Assembly (NCBI RefSeq): GCF_046630445.1
Contig: NC_092339.1
Location: 81,635,501-81,699,500, forward strand
Direction: 5' to 3'
Origin: Rutidosis leptorrhynchoides
Lineage: Eukaryota > Streptophyta > Magnoliopsida > Asterales > Asteraceae
Length of the DNA: 64,000 nt
Position 1 is the stretch's first letter; every line of letters starts with the position of its first letter. This document shows positions 1 to 11,275 of the stretch, one piece after another. The notes beneath the pieces are model-generated. The model was not told the DNA's origin. It ran no database searches and worked only from the letters and a program-made list of their open reading frames with translations. Position numbers and translations under genes: made by a program.

Positions 1-484
1 TTCCCACAAATAAAACATTTTAGCAAAAAGATTTGATAACGTATTATATTCTGACATTCGCTATCGTATATTGAGGTTCTCCCCAAAGCTGATTGTTGGA
101 ACGACGCGACCCGGGTTGGGTCTCGATTCAGAAAGATGAAGGACCCAAAAAATAGAGAGTTATAAATTCCCCATCTCATTGGGAACGGAAAGCGAATCGA
201 CAATTTAGTATTTAATACGGAGTACTAAATTCAATTTAATGAACTTGAAGTTTCTGTATATATTATTTGTATTTAATATACTAATTAATTTAATTTAGTA
301 ATTTTTATTTGTATGCATACGTTAATTACAAATTCTGATAATTAAAGAAATTATGAGTTTATTAAATGTGCGTCAATTTGTGTTATAAAGACATATGTTA
401 GCAAAACTCTTATAATTATATTATATTATATTATATTATATTATAAATAGTAATATAAAAATTATTATTATTAATATAATAAAA
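1..484. other. AT-rich intergenic DNA with short TATAT repeat
   Basis: I see no gene here. The first 180 bases are of mixed composition; the rest is strongly AT-rich. A short tandem run of a 5-base TATAT-like unit lies at about 411-446, just before the LINE remnant. No promoter or RNA gene could be recognised. Confidence 0.6.
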
Positions 485-1165
485 TCATTTGGTCCCAAGA
501 AAGTTAGAAATTTTCGTATGGAGGGCAATTAAGAAACGTCTTCTGGTAAGGTTGGAGTTTGACAAACGGGGTATCGACTTGCACTCCATTAGATGTCCGG
601 TGTGTGATGATGACATAGAAAGTGTAGATCATTGTTTGGTGTTTTGCAAATTCTCATTGGAAATATGGAATCGTGTTCATCGTTGGTGGAAGCTTGGTCA
701 AATCTCTAATTATAGCAGAAATTAAATTTTGTGTGGTAAAGTTAGCCCTTCGATCACTTTGTCAAAGTTCGGTAGTGAAATTTGACAAGCGGTTGAATGG
801 GTTAGCGCTTACTACATTTGGAAGAATCGTAATAATGTAGCCTTCAACAACAAATCTTGGAGCATTCCGGTTGCAATGAACGAGATCCAAATTAGATCAT
901 TCGAGTGGATATCGCATAGATCGAAAGGAAGAAAGCTTGATTGGTTAACGGTGATTAGTGATCCTAGTATTTATCTTACAAGCATGTAATATGTATTTAG
1001 TACTCTCGTGGTATTTGCTTGCTAACTCCGCAAGCATGTAGTTTTTTGGTTTTTATTTTGTGTAAAGTTTTTGTGCGTGGGGGTCTTTTGTCCCATTACA
1101 CTTATCGTGTACTCTCGTTGATTTAATAATATTCGTCTTGCCTTTCAAAAAAAAAAAAAAAAAAG
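485..1165 (+). mobile_element. 5'-truncated LINE 3' end with poly(A) tail
   Basis: This is the 3' stub of a plant LINE (non-LTR retrotransposon). The frame from 489 reads through the zinc-binding region that follows reverse transcriptase in plant LINEs: IFVWRAIKKRL, then RCPVCDDD and HCLVFCK, giving a CX2C...HX4C pattern. The same frame carries the typical tail AVEWVSAYYIWKNRNNVAFN and ends at 987-989. Two in-frame stops (723-725 and 783-785) show it is dead. The 3' untranslated part ends in about 18 A residues at 1147-1164. Reverse transcriptase and endonuclease are absent, as expected from 5' truncation. No clear target duplication was seen. Confidence 0.85.
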
Positions 1166-2048
1166 AAAGAAAGTGTAATAAGACATAGATCAATAGTTAG
1201 TTGTAGAATAGATTTAGAGTTGATATTTTAAACAATGACTTTGATAAATCTATCAAAATTTACTAAACTACTTTTAAAAATGTGTTACACTATTTTTAAT
1301 GTTATAATTTATTTGCTAGGGTAATACTGAAAAGTAGTTATAAATATTGGTGAATATATCAAAAATAATGTTGAATATATCACAACTCTAAGTAGATTTA
1401 GTAGTACATTGATCTTGTCATGCAAACTTATTAAAGTGTGTTTTGTGAAATTAACTAGAACTTATAATTAAATGTAAAGCTTGTTACTTTAGCTGGTAAT
1501 TGAAGTTTTTTTTTTTTTTTTTAATTATAAGACATATATTATTAATTTTATAAGTATTTAACAAAGTAACTAGAATTGAAAATGACCCGAAATCACGGGG
1601 TTGTTTAAATGAAACAATTTAATGATATGTTTTAAGGTTCAAGTTAATATAGATGTTAAAGGTATTTACTTTATGAACCGTGGAACCATGAATTCCGACT
1701 AAAAAAATTCTCGTTGTTTTTACAAAACATATTGATGTCAGGATAAATGAACTATATTTATTCTCCCACAATTCTCTTTCAATTTTCATTACAATAATTA
1801 TTTTCTTTTTCATAAAAGCCTACATTACAACCTTTTATTGAGGCATGAATTTCGCATAAATATATAACGTAATTAATCCTGTAAAGAGAACCTGTATTTG
1901 AATTATCATAATATAATAATTATAGTTATAATTATTATAACAAAGTTTGCTTAAAAATGAAGTATTTATATTTTTAATAATAATTATTAGTAATAACAAA
2001 TGCCTCTTGAAATTATTTAAATAATTAAAATATATTTATTATATAAAA
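1166..2048. other. AT-rich intergenic DNA, nothing recognised
   Basis: No coding or RNA feature is supported. The stretch is AT-rich with a T-run near 1507-1522. Short open frames here look like chance. Confidence 0.5.
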
Positions 2049-2275
2049 GTTGTACAATATGCTTCAAAGTTTGTACATATGTTCATAAAGTGTTTTGTAA
2101 AAGATTGTACAATTTGTTACAAAGTTTGTACATATAATCATAGGAGTGTATTATCATAAGGCTGTACATAATGCTTCAAAAATTGTCCATATGATTATGA
2201 GGTGTTTTATTATAAGAGTGTACATAATACTTCAAATATTGTACATATGGTTATGGAGGTGTTTGGTTGTATATA
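2049..2275. repeat. Minisatellite, about 56-bp unit, four copies
   Basis: The phrase TGTACA(A/T)AATxCTTCAAA...TTGTACATATG recurs with starts near 2051, 2106, 2163 and 2219, a period of 55-57 bp. Copies are diverged, so the array is not recent. A short open frame across it is a by-product of the repeat. Confidence 0.75.
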
Positions 2276-3130
2276 ATGTTTCATTTTATTATACAATTGA
2301 CATGTTAATATTATTATTAAATACAATTAATTATTTTAATAATATCATCATGTGAGTCTTAGAATTTTTTTCTTTATTTTTAAATTTTGTTTAAGCTTAA
2401 ATAATACTTATTTATGAAATCATCATTATAGATAGATTTTTAGTAAATAATTATATATTAATTCTAAATTAATTAAGATTAATGACATCATCCATATTTT
2501 TATAAATGACAAGTTTTAGCAAAATGGAAAGTTAAATTGTGAAATGATGACATCATCATTTTAGAGATTTAATAGAAGTTATAGATTTGATAAAACTGAA
2601 CAATAAAATTAATGATATTTATCTATATGAAGGGTAATTGTGTAATTTCTCAACTCATAAGTTATGAGCTTATTTTATAAAGTAGCTCAATTAGATTAGA
2701 TTTTTTTAGAGTTTATTTTTTTATAAACTCTAAAGTTTACTCAAACAAAACTACCAGCTTGATTTGTGTGTTAAACACACCTTAAGTTGTGTATAAATAA
2801 CACATTTGAATTGATTTAAATGTAAATTTAAATTTATTTCTCTAAACAAAATATTAGTTGCTCCCTTAGTAACCCATCGTGTTTTAGTGTTCTTATAGCT
2901 CAGAATCGAGTATGTTGATCTATAGGCCCATGCATTTCCTTTTCGCGTTGTTTAATATAGTTTGCTTTTTGAAAAAAGAAAAAAACAAAATATTATTAAC
3001 ATGCATGTAATAAAATAGATTATTACGGAGTATTTTATTATAGAATATTTTAATTTTATTATAGAATATATACACTAGAATATTGAATATAATATAATTA
3101 ATTAATTTAATTAATTAATTAAATAAAAAC
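2276..3130. other. AT-rich intergenic DNA with small inverted repeats
   Basis: No gene seen. Around 2655-2740 there are small hairpin-forming stretches, for example TAGAGTTTAT...ATAAACTCTA. At about 2850-2990 a stretch ending TTTGCTTTTTGAAAAAAG followed by A-rich sequence resembles the tail of another LINE 3' end; that reading is weak. Confidence 0.35.
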
Positions 3131-3508
3131 AAGGTGCGTTACGTAGCGTTGGCGACTTGGCGTGAAGGCATCTCCTTTGTCAAACTGGATTAAAAACCAT
3201 TTTTATCGATATATAAAAAATAAAAAATTATTACTCCAATAATCACCAAATTTTGTTATGTAATTTTCTAATTTAAATCTCAGTTTCAATTTCCAATTTT
3301 CAATTTCAATTACCGTCAGTCAAACCAATAGCATTCCAATCTGTATTTCATTAAAGAAGCTTCTATCTGATCTTCATATAAACCAAACCCTAATTTATAA
3401 TCACTTCAATTTTGGTACAATTTTACAGCAATTGTCGTTTTCCTTACTTTATTCCTGTAATTAAGCTCTACAATTAGTGTTTTCTTCGTATGATTACAAA
3501 GGAAAGCT
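3131..3508 (+). promoter_or_regulatory. Probable promoter and 5' UTR of the RING gene
   Basis: This is the stretch directly upstream of the start codon at 3509. It is less AT-rich than the flank to its left and contains pyrimidine-rich stretches common in plant leaders. The transcription start cannot be placed from sequence alone. Confidence 0.4.
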
Positions 3509-6500
3509 ATGAGCTGGCGCAGAGTAGCAAATTCCGTACAAGCGTTTTCTGCTCATACATCACTGTTTTGTTTCACAGTTTTGCTTATTTTTAAACTCGA
3601 TCATGTTGTTCCGTACTCATGGTGGTCAGTTTTCATTTCAATCTTATGTTTTTTTTTCTTCTATTTTTTGTCTTGATTTTAGTTTTTTGGTATCTAATCT
3701 TAATGAAATATATTTAAACGTATACCAGATGATGATAGTGTTGTGTAATTTGTGCTAGCTGTATCTTAAGTTGAATTAACTAGTTTATATCTTGCTGTTT
3801 TAGGCAATTATGATTGTAGATACATGCATTTTAGGATACTTATCAGTTTTAAGATGCAATAATAGTAATAATAATATGTTTTAAAGTGTTTACTAGGGAA
3901 TTTTCAAGTAAGTTTGCTTATATACAAACACATTAGGTAGAGTCAGCATACAACAGTGATTTTGATCTTAATAGGACAGTTGTTCAGATAAAGCTACGTC
4001 ATTTAATAGATAATGTCTTTAAGATGTAATTTTTAAAACTATATAAACTATTGATCTGTTATGCAGGTTTATTTTCTTCCCGCTTTTTGTGTTTCATGGG
4101 GTTGTTGCGCGAGGAAGATTCTCGTTACCTGCACCGTCAGTCCCCCATGGCCGTGATGTATGATATCATTCTTTAATTCCTTTCTTGTTTCATTATCATT
4201 ACTATTCTTTTGATTCTTTTGATATGAATCATGGAAACTTTTTTTCTTTTCTTTTTTTTTTTGGTTACATTGCGTGTCATGCAGTGGGCACCATGTCATG
4301 CAGTTGTTGCCACACCTTTGCTTATTTCATTTGAATTGCTTCTTTGTATCTTTCTGGAAAACGGTTCTGGTATGTTGACATGTTACATAGTTATCTGATT
4401 ATTTGACGATAAAGCTTGTAACTTTATATTACTTTACTTTGTGCAGTTTCTAGGCCTCCACCTGTAAGCTTGCAAATTGTCTTTCTACCTCTTTTGGCAT
4501 TTGAAGTAACCATTCTTGTTGACAATTTCAGGTGCTTGTTTCCGAATTTCACTAATTATCCATGTAACTTGATTTGGTTCCAAGTCCTGTTTCTGTAATG
4601 AACAGTTGTAATTATTATTAACTTAACACTTGTGCTATTTCCATTTCTGAAGAAGTGAGTAGGTGATTAATCGTATTGTTACCTTTGAAACACGATGCGA
4701 TGTATAAACTTTTGATCGTCTATCGTGTACAGAATGTGCAAGGCTCTGTTACCAGGAGATGATGAAACCGTAAGCGATGACGCGATATGGGAAACACTTC
4801 CTGTAAGTTTGGTTTATACTTCATATAGAAATTATGAAGATGATACCAGTTAGATTATATAAATGTGGAAAAATAAGAAGTCCTTAGTAAAAAATCTTAT
4901 CTCAAGTATGCAAGGACTCAATATTAACTACTCCGTACGTAGTATGTAATTTTCTGATGTAGATAATTTCTATTTACACGACTATATTTTTTTTTGTTTA
5001 TTATCAAAAAAACTACTTAAAGTGATGGTCGTGTTTTCTTTCAGCATTTCTGGGTTGCTATTTCCATGGTTTTCTTCATTGCTGCTACCGTTTTTACTCT
5101 TCTGAAGCTATCTGGTATTTCTTTGTCCAATTCAACTACCCTCTTTTGCTTTATTAAGTATATAGTATAGTATTTGCCTTTTTAAAAAATAATACAGTAT
5201 TAAGTATATACTAGTAAACTCTTCTGTCAGTTCTTCCCTTTATCCACTAGTGAACAAGATACGGTTTTTGAACCCTAACTTTCTTGCTATTAAAGGTTTG
5301 TTTACATGCACGGAAAAAGGAAGTTTTTTACTATTATATTTAGGTTCAATGACAATTGCAATCAGATTAGACACCCGTTTATCGATTCATAACACTTATA
5401 TTCCTTTCTCAAGTTTCTACGTAGCATGCTTTAATGCTCTTGAGAAATGATATATTGCTTACTACCTTGTAGTCTTGATTGATGGTGTTGAGTTTTCACA
5501 TATCGTATCACATTAGCTTTCATTAACTTCCCATTCTTAGCAGGTTTTGTAGACGCTTTAGGCTGGTGGGATTTGCTCATTAATTTTGGGTACTTTTCCT
5601 ATAAGACCGTCACATTTTGCATCCCTTTACACAAAAAGCTATCATCTTTTTCGAACTAATTCCAATCTTTGTTTTTTATAGTATTGCGGAATGCTTTTCG
5701 TTTCTGGTCTGTACAAAGTGGTCGAATCCAGTAATTCACAGAAATTCACAAACTTCTGAAGCCAGCTCATCATCTACGGCTATTAGATATCTTGATTGGA
5801 ACAGTGGTTTAGTTGTTTCTTCAGATGATACATCTGATGATGGCATGTGCAGTCTGCAAGACATTGGTGGACACATAATGAAAATTCCAATTATTGTTTT
5901 CCAAATTCTTCTCTGTATGCGATTGGAGGTATGTTTATATTATGTGGTTATTAAAATGTTATTTATATCATTATATGTAAAACTATCTCATTTATTTTAT
6001 TTATATATTTTTTATTTTTGAGTTTCAGGAAAAACCTCTAGCTGCTAAATCTATCCCGCTTCCTGTTATATTTTCTCCTTTACTTTTATTGCAAGGGGTG
6101 GGTGTCCTGCTTTCTGCATCAAGATTGGTGGAGAAAATTGTTATTTTATTACGCAGCGGAACTGGCACTGGAAGATATTTCACCTATTCTGCCCGAGCTC
6201 GTGAATGTTTTGGGTTTTTGCACCGTGGGTCCAGGTATATTGAAATTGGGTGGGTTTGATAAAAGGTTTAAACTGGGTAACTCTTTGTATGGTTCACGTT
6301 GGGTATCCCAGAAACATGTACTTTCAAATTGACCTGGGTCGTTCAGAACACTTCCTTTCAAATTTTTAGTTTTATATATGAATATATGAATATGAATACT
6401 AATATAACAAATGTCTTAAAGTAATTTAAAATTGAGATAAATTGTTATAGGAGGTTCTATGCTTTAATATTTCTCTGGTTGAGTTTTAACATGTTTGATC

Positions 6501-9208
6501 CGTATTCGTCTGAGCGGTATTTGTATGACCCGTTTGACCTGTTAGATATATTTAATGATGTGAACGACCCGTTAATAAGTACTCCGTATATGTTTCGAAA
6601 TTGCTACCTCTACTCATCACACAATTTTGTTCTGTTGACATATGCAGACTGCTTGGTTGGTGGTCTATAGACGAAGGAAGTCGAGAAGAACGGGCACGAC
6701 TTTACCATGATGTGGGTTCAGGGTAAGTAAATGTTTCTTCTTCACTTGAATATTTTGCTATTTGTCTTGAATCCCATGCAAACATTAGTATTATTATTCT
6801 GATGGTAAGAAAGGAAATAGTTATCACTAAAAATGATTTGCGTTGTTTGTAATTTTGATTTTCTCTTGTGATCCCTAATGAGATGTGTATAAACAATTAC
6901 TACATGTAATTTTAATATTCTAGTATATATTATAAGAGGGCTCTGTGGTTAATATTGTTTACTGAGTTTATCAGTAGGAATTTGTCTCAGTTATTTAAAA
7001 TTTTAAATAGTTAGCTGGAAAATAAACTCAGAAAATAATTAGTTTAAAATTTTACTAGAAAGAAAATAAATAGTTAGAAAGAAAATAAACTAATTATTTT
7101 TGTGCCCCGCTTTTATTAGATTTTGTTGTGCTATTCTTGTTCTCTTAATTGTTCTACCTATTTGGTCAATGATCATGTGACGGTTGTATTTATCGCTATT
7201 TCTATAAATCACAACTGTCTTACCTACTTAGTTGATAATGATTTAAAAATCAGCAAACCTTATTACATATTTCAAAACATTGTTGCTCCTAACTTCTAAG
7301 TAACAAGATTAACCATGTTAACAATTGGTCATTATATTTTGCTAGCATGCCCTCTGTTGTAAAAGTCGTCCGACGCGTCAGTTTTGGGACTAACCTGTCC
7401 CGACTCTCCTAAAAACGCCTTAAAATTCGGTCAAAGTCGGGCTGAGTTGGCCGAGTCGATCAAAGTCAAAGTTAGGTAAAAAAAATTATATCTTATAAAA
7501 TTAGACTTTGTGCCATATATATTTGTTTGAGATATTTATGTTCTATGTTTGATATATTATGTGCAATTATATGTTTAATTTATTTATTATTAAAAGTCAA
7601 CGTTGGTCAACGCCTGACTCGTCCCCGACCCGACCGACTCGTCCCTTTAAGGTCCCAACCGACTCGTCCCTGACTTGCGACTTTTAGAACCTTGAGCATA
7701 CGCATACCAACTACTGTTACAGCATTGATTTCCTATGTAGGTTTTATTGATTGTCACAAAACATTGACGAAATTGATATTAAGCTAAGTCCTTTTGTCCC
7801 TCTATATATGTTACATAGACCAGGTGGCAATCTGGATGACAACACGTATAAACATGTGTGTTTTTCTAAAACGTTGCATATATAGAAATGGTATATTAGT
7901 ATGTATTATGAGATCAACAATTACCCATTTAACAACAAATATTATGTGTTAAATTTTACGTTACGTGTGTGAATACAGAAATCATGGTATTTGTCCTATT
8001 TTGATGGACATTGTGGTAAAAGAATGTAATAATAGAAAACAAGTTTATGTTATTTATATCTTTGATTTTCTCCATGTATGTTTCTATCGGTGCAGTTACA
8101 ACACTTTTTGTGGTTATCCACCAGAAATAGTAAAGAAAATGCCAAAAAAGGATCTTGCTGAGGAGGTAACCACAACCATCTTTTTATTTCTTTTCAGAAA
8201 AAAATATATATATAAAAAAAAAAAATTCTTATTATTTCTTTTCACTTGCAGTTTTTTGTATAACTTTCGTGCTTTTTATTTTCTTCATAGGTTTGGAGGC
8301 TTCAAGCAGCTCTTGGTGAGCAGACGGAAATCACAAAATTTAGCCAACAAGAGTACGAGAGACTTCAAAATGTAATATTCAAACTCTTGATTCTTGCCTG
8401 TAGATGGCCATAGTTACAAAACACAAACAATAAAAAAATGCAAGTTCATCGCAATTTTGTTTTGTCGCTGTGAACTCATTAATCGGTAATTTTAAACTCT
8501 ATTTTTTCATCAGTTCCCTTCTCGTCTCTTGGTTAACCTCTAAAACCTATATTTATTAATTAAAACTGAATAATCATAATATTTTAAGAATATGTTTTTG
8601 ACCTTGTGTTATATTTTTTATAAAAAGACGTTTCTTTTTGACAAATTTAAGACCCCAATGTTACATATGGTATACGATAAAATACATTGCTACTTATGGG
8701 ATGGTGTATTAATAGTCATTCTTGTTGTACATGAACACACATAATTTGCAGGAAAAAGTGCTATGTCGGGTTTGCTTTGAAGGAGAGATAAGCACAGTAC
8801 TCCTCCCATGTAGGCATCGCATTCTTTGCAGGTACTCGTGTTGCTCCTATAATTAGTTATTATGGTTGGTGAATGAGTCTGAGTAACAGACTAATTATGC
8901 TCGTCAAAACGTGTTTTTTTTTTGTATAGGTTGGATCGAAACCGAACATGTCTTCAAAATCAAATTTTGTTTATCTAATTAATGTGTCGATTACAATCAC
9001 AAAAGTTGTCATTTTTAAATTATATCATCTTTTAACATGTTACATTTTCATGTTACGTTTATTTATTTCAACTAATTAGGCTCCATCCTCTTTAAATTCT
9101 TGTTGTAACTATAATTCGCTTTTCTGCAGTACGTGCGCCGAAAAGTGTAAGAAATGCCCTATTTGTCGTGTTAATATCGAGGAGCAGTTACCTGTATATG
9201 ATGTATAG
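3509..9208 (+). CDS. Multi-pass membrane RING-finger protein (TMEM185 / fragile-X-F-associated type)
   Basis: A complete 14-exon host gene. CDS exons: 3509-3624, 4067-4157, 4285-4369, 4447-4531, 4733-4802, 5045-5114, 5544-5589, 5682-5928, 6029-6234, 6648-6722, 8096-8165, 8291-8371, 8752-8831, 9130-9208; all introns are GT..AG and phases agree, giving 1401 nt and 466 residues. The start MSWRRVANSVQAF matches my memory of the Arabidopsis At1g68820/At1g73950 family of transmembrane fragile-X-F-associated proteins. Hydrophobic segments lie near residues 19-33, 40-55, 76-92, 106-122, 152-170, 180-200 and 279-300. The C-terminus is a C3HC4 RING: C419, C422, C434, H436, C440, C443, C450, C453, ending PVYDV. 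By family it is a likely membrane-anchored E3 ubiquitin ligase; no substrate can be inferred. It faces the zinc-finger gene at 10638-13902. Intron 10 is 1373 bp and holds a MITE-like repeat. Nothing appears broken. Confidence 0.93.
7356..7691. mobile_element. MITE-like repeat in intron 10 of the RING gene
   Basis: A GC-richer island in an AT-rich intron. It opens with GTTGTAAAAGTCG and closes with CGACTTTTAGAAC, which is a near-perfect inverted terminal repeat. Inside, repeated GACTCGTCCC and GGTCAAxG motifs occur towards both ends in partly inverted arrangement. No coding capacity was seen. A target duplication is not clear, so superfamily is left open. Confidence 0.55.
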
Positions 9209-9594
9209 CCTCAAATCTCAGATCAATACAAAAGAAAGCTTTCAAGATACAAAATTTTCAGTTTCTTGATAACTTAAATTACTGTTCAGTTAATTTTGGT
9301 TTGTCTTTTGGTTGTTAGGGTGTAAATATTTGGAGATAGTCTTCTAACTGTTATTTGTATCAACTTTGTCACCATTTTGTATACAGAATGCAACTCAATG
9401 TGATGTTGGTGTGCCTTTTTCATAACTTAACATATATGTAGATAAAGTTTACTAACAAAGACATAAACTTTTATAATTCAAATACGAATGTATGACGAGT
9501 GCTAATAACATTTGATGTAACTTGTTTTACTTCTTATCATCATATGAGAACTGCATTGCTTAAACAAAATATTGTCATATTTTTCGTTGTGCAC
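9209..9594 (+). other. 3' UTR and downstream flank of the RING gene
   Basis: This follows the TAG at 9206-9208. A T-rich stretch and ordinary AT-rich sequence fit a plant 3' UTR; an exact poly(A) site is not evident. Nothing else recognised. Confidence 0.4.
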
Positions 9595-9850
9595 TACAGA
9601 GGTTATTTAACCAAGTTCTTCAGCATTTATCATAGTGACAAGATCTTAACATTTTAAAAAACGTTCGACAAGTATTAAGGATATGCTATTGTATACCTTG
9701 CAAGTCAGCATTTGAGATACGCTCTACAGGTTTTTTTAACCAAGTTCTTCAGCATTTATCATAGCGACAAGATGGTAACATTTTAAGAAACGTTCGATAA
9801 ATATTAACGATATGCTATCGTATGCCTTGCAAGTCAGCACTTGAGATACC
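9595..9850. repeat. Tandem duplication, 129-bp unit, two copies
   Basis: The sequence AACCAAGTTCTTCAGCATTT, followed by a long matching tail ending CCTTGCAAGTCAGCAxTTGAGATAC, occurs twice with a period of 129 bp (for example CCAAG at 9611 and 9740). The copies differ at scattered positions, so the duplication is moderately old. It lies between the two convergent host genes. Confidence 0.85.
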
Positions 9851-10637
9851 GAAGCTGTAAACAGCTTTAGTGCTGGATCTTGAAGGGAAATGAAAGCCAG
9901 AGGATAACAGAACGAAACACAAACGAATGGTGCGTCTTTGTTCTAAAAATAATAATAACAAAAAAAACTTGCATATCCTTAAAAAGCCTTAAAGGTTCCC
10001 ATTTCAAAGCTATGATTCTACTAGTTTACTACAGTAATAATATGTGAAAACATGCTGCATTTGTATCTAAACATGCCCCTTTGTAACATGTCCCAATCAT
10101 TCTCTAAAGTTCCTGTAACCATAAGACCAAAAAAACAGTAAGCTTTAAATTTAACATGTTCTTGCTAACTTGCAAAATAATTTACGCATTATTAAGGGTA
10201 ATTAAGATTGAGATATCTGAATATCTGATCTGGGATTTTGTAGACAAGCAAAAGGGTAACTCCAAATTTTTATTTCCTAAACATCCCCACTCAATGCATT
10301 GGTTACTATTAAGCTTATACGTTCTTGTAACCTCAACAAAAATTACCAAAAAATTGACCTTTTGTACAGAAATCAAGATATCTGATTCCAGACTTTTAAA
10401 AAGGTGCCTTGGGTTGATTTGAATTATTTTCTTATATATTCCCACTTACTATATTGGTAAATTTAACTTACATGTTCTTGTTAACCTCAACAAGATATTT
10501 TTGTGCAATCTCAGTGTATAGTGGTAATCATGATATCAGATATTCTAAATTACTATTTTGAAATCAAGATATCGTATTATATTACTTTTAGGAATATTCC
10601 CATTTGCGAAATCGCAAAACCAAAAAAAAGAGTACCT
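9851..10637. other. Intergenic gap between convergent genes
   Basis: No gene is supported. Near 10139, 10308 and 10456 a phrase like TTAA(C/G)xTxxACGTTCTTGxTAAC recurs with nearby GATATCTGA motifs, suggesting a very degenerate repeat of about 150 bp. The 3' UTR of the minus-strand gene probably occupies the right end. Confidence 0.4.
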
Positions 10638-11227
10638 TCATGTAGAAATATATTTTTCAACCAAAACCTTTTCTTGGTCATTGTAAGTAAACCAATTTTC
10701 ATCAGAAGTAATCTCATCTCCATAGCAAGAATCTGCAAATTGAATCATCTTAGGGGTAAATACGTAACTTTACAGTTTGAGTCAGCTACATAATCATGAA
10801 AACAAATTGAAGCTAACACAAACCTTGAACCAAAATGCCAATCGTATCAGCGTGACATCTCAACCTCCACAATTTACAGCCTTTTCTGTCCAAAAGTATG
10901 GGCTCTGATCTAACAACAAACGATTGATGTGGTACCTCTAAAAAGTTGAATACAAATAATGAGCTAAAGGTATAAGCTTTTAAGCCCGTGGTACAACTAC
11001 TATATACAGTACGGACACAAAAGTCGAATTAATGATCCTACAAACCTCTCAATTCTAAGGAATTTGCAAGAGTTTGAGCAGTTTCAGCCTTAACTTTCGA
11101 AATAAGTTTATTATGTTCAGCAAGCGAAAGTGGGATTCCACTGCGCGAAAGAATAGCTTTTGCCACTTCATCTTGTACCTTCTTCTTCATGTTTTTCTCC
11201 TACATTCACACACACCGTTAAAAGCAA

Positions 11228-11275
<48 letters not shown>

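Noticed and set aside
2655-2740. A MITE from small inverted repeats
   Set aside because: The hairpins are short and no paired terminal repeats or target duplication could be defined.
7965-8375. A 136-codon plus-strand open frame
   Set aside because: It runs through exon 11, the intron and exon 12 of the RING gene in mixed frames; the spliced gene explains it.
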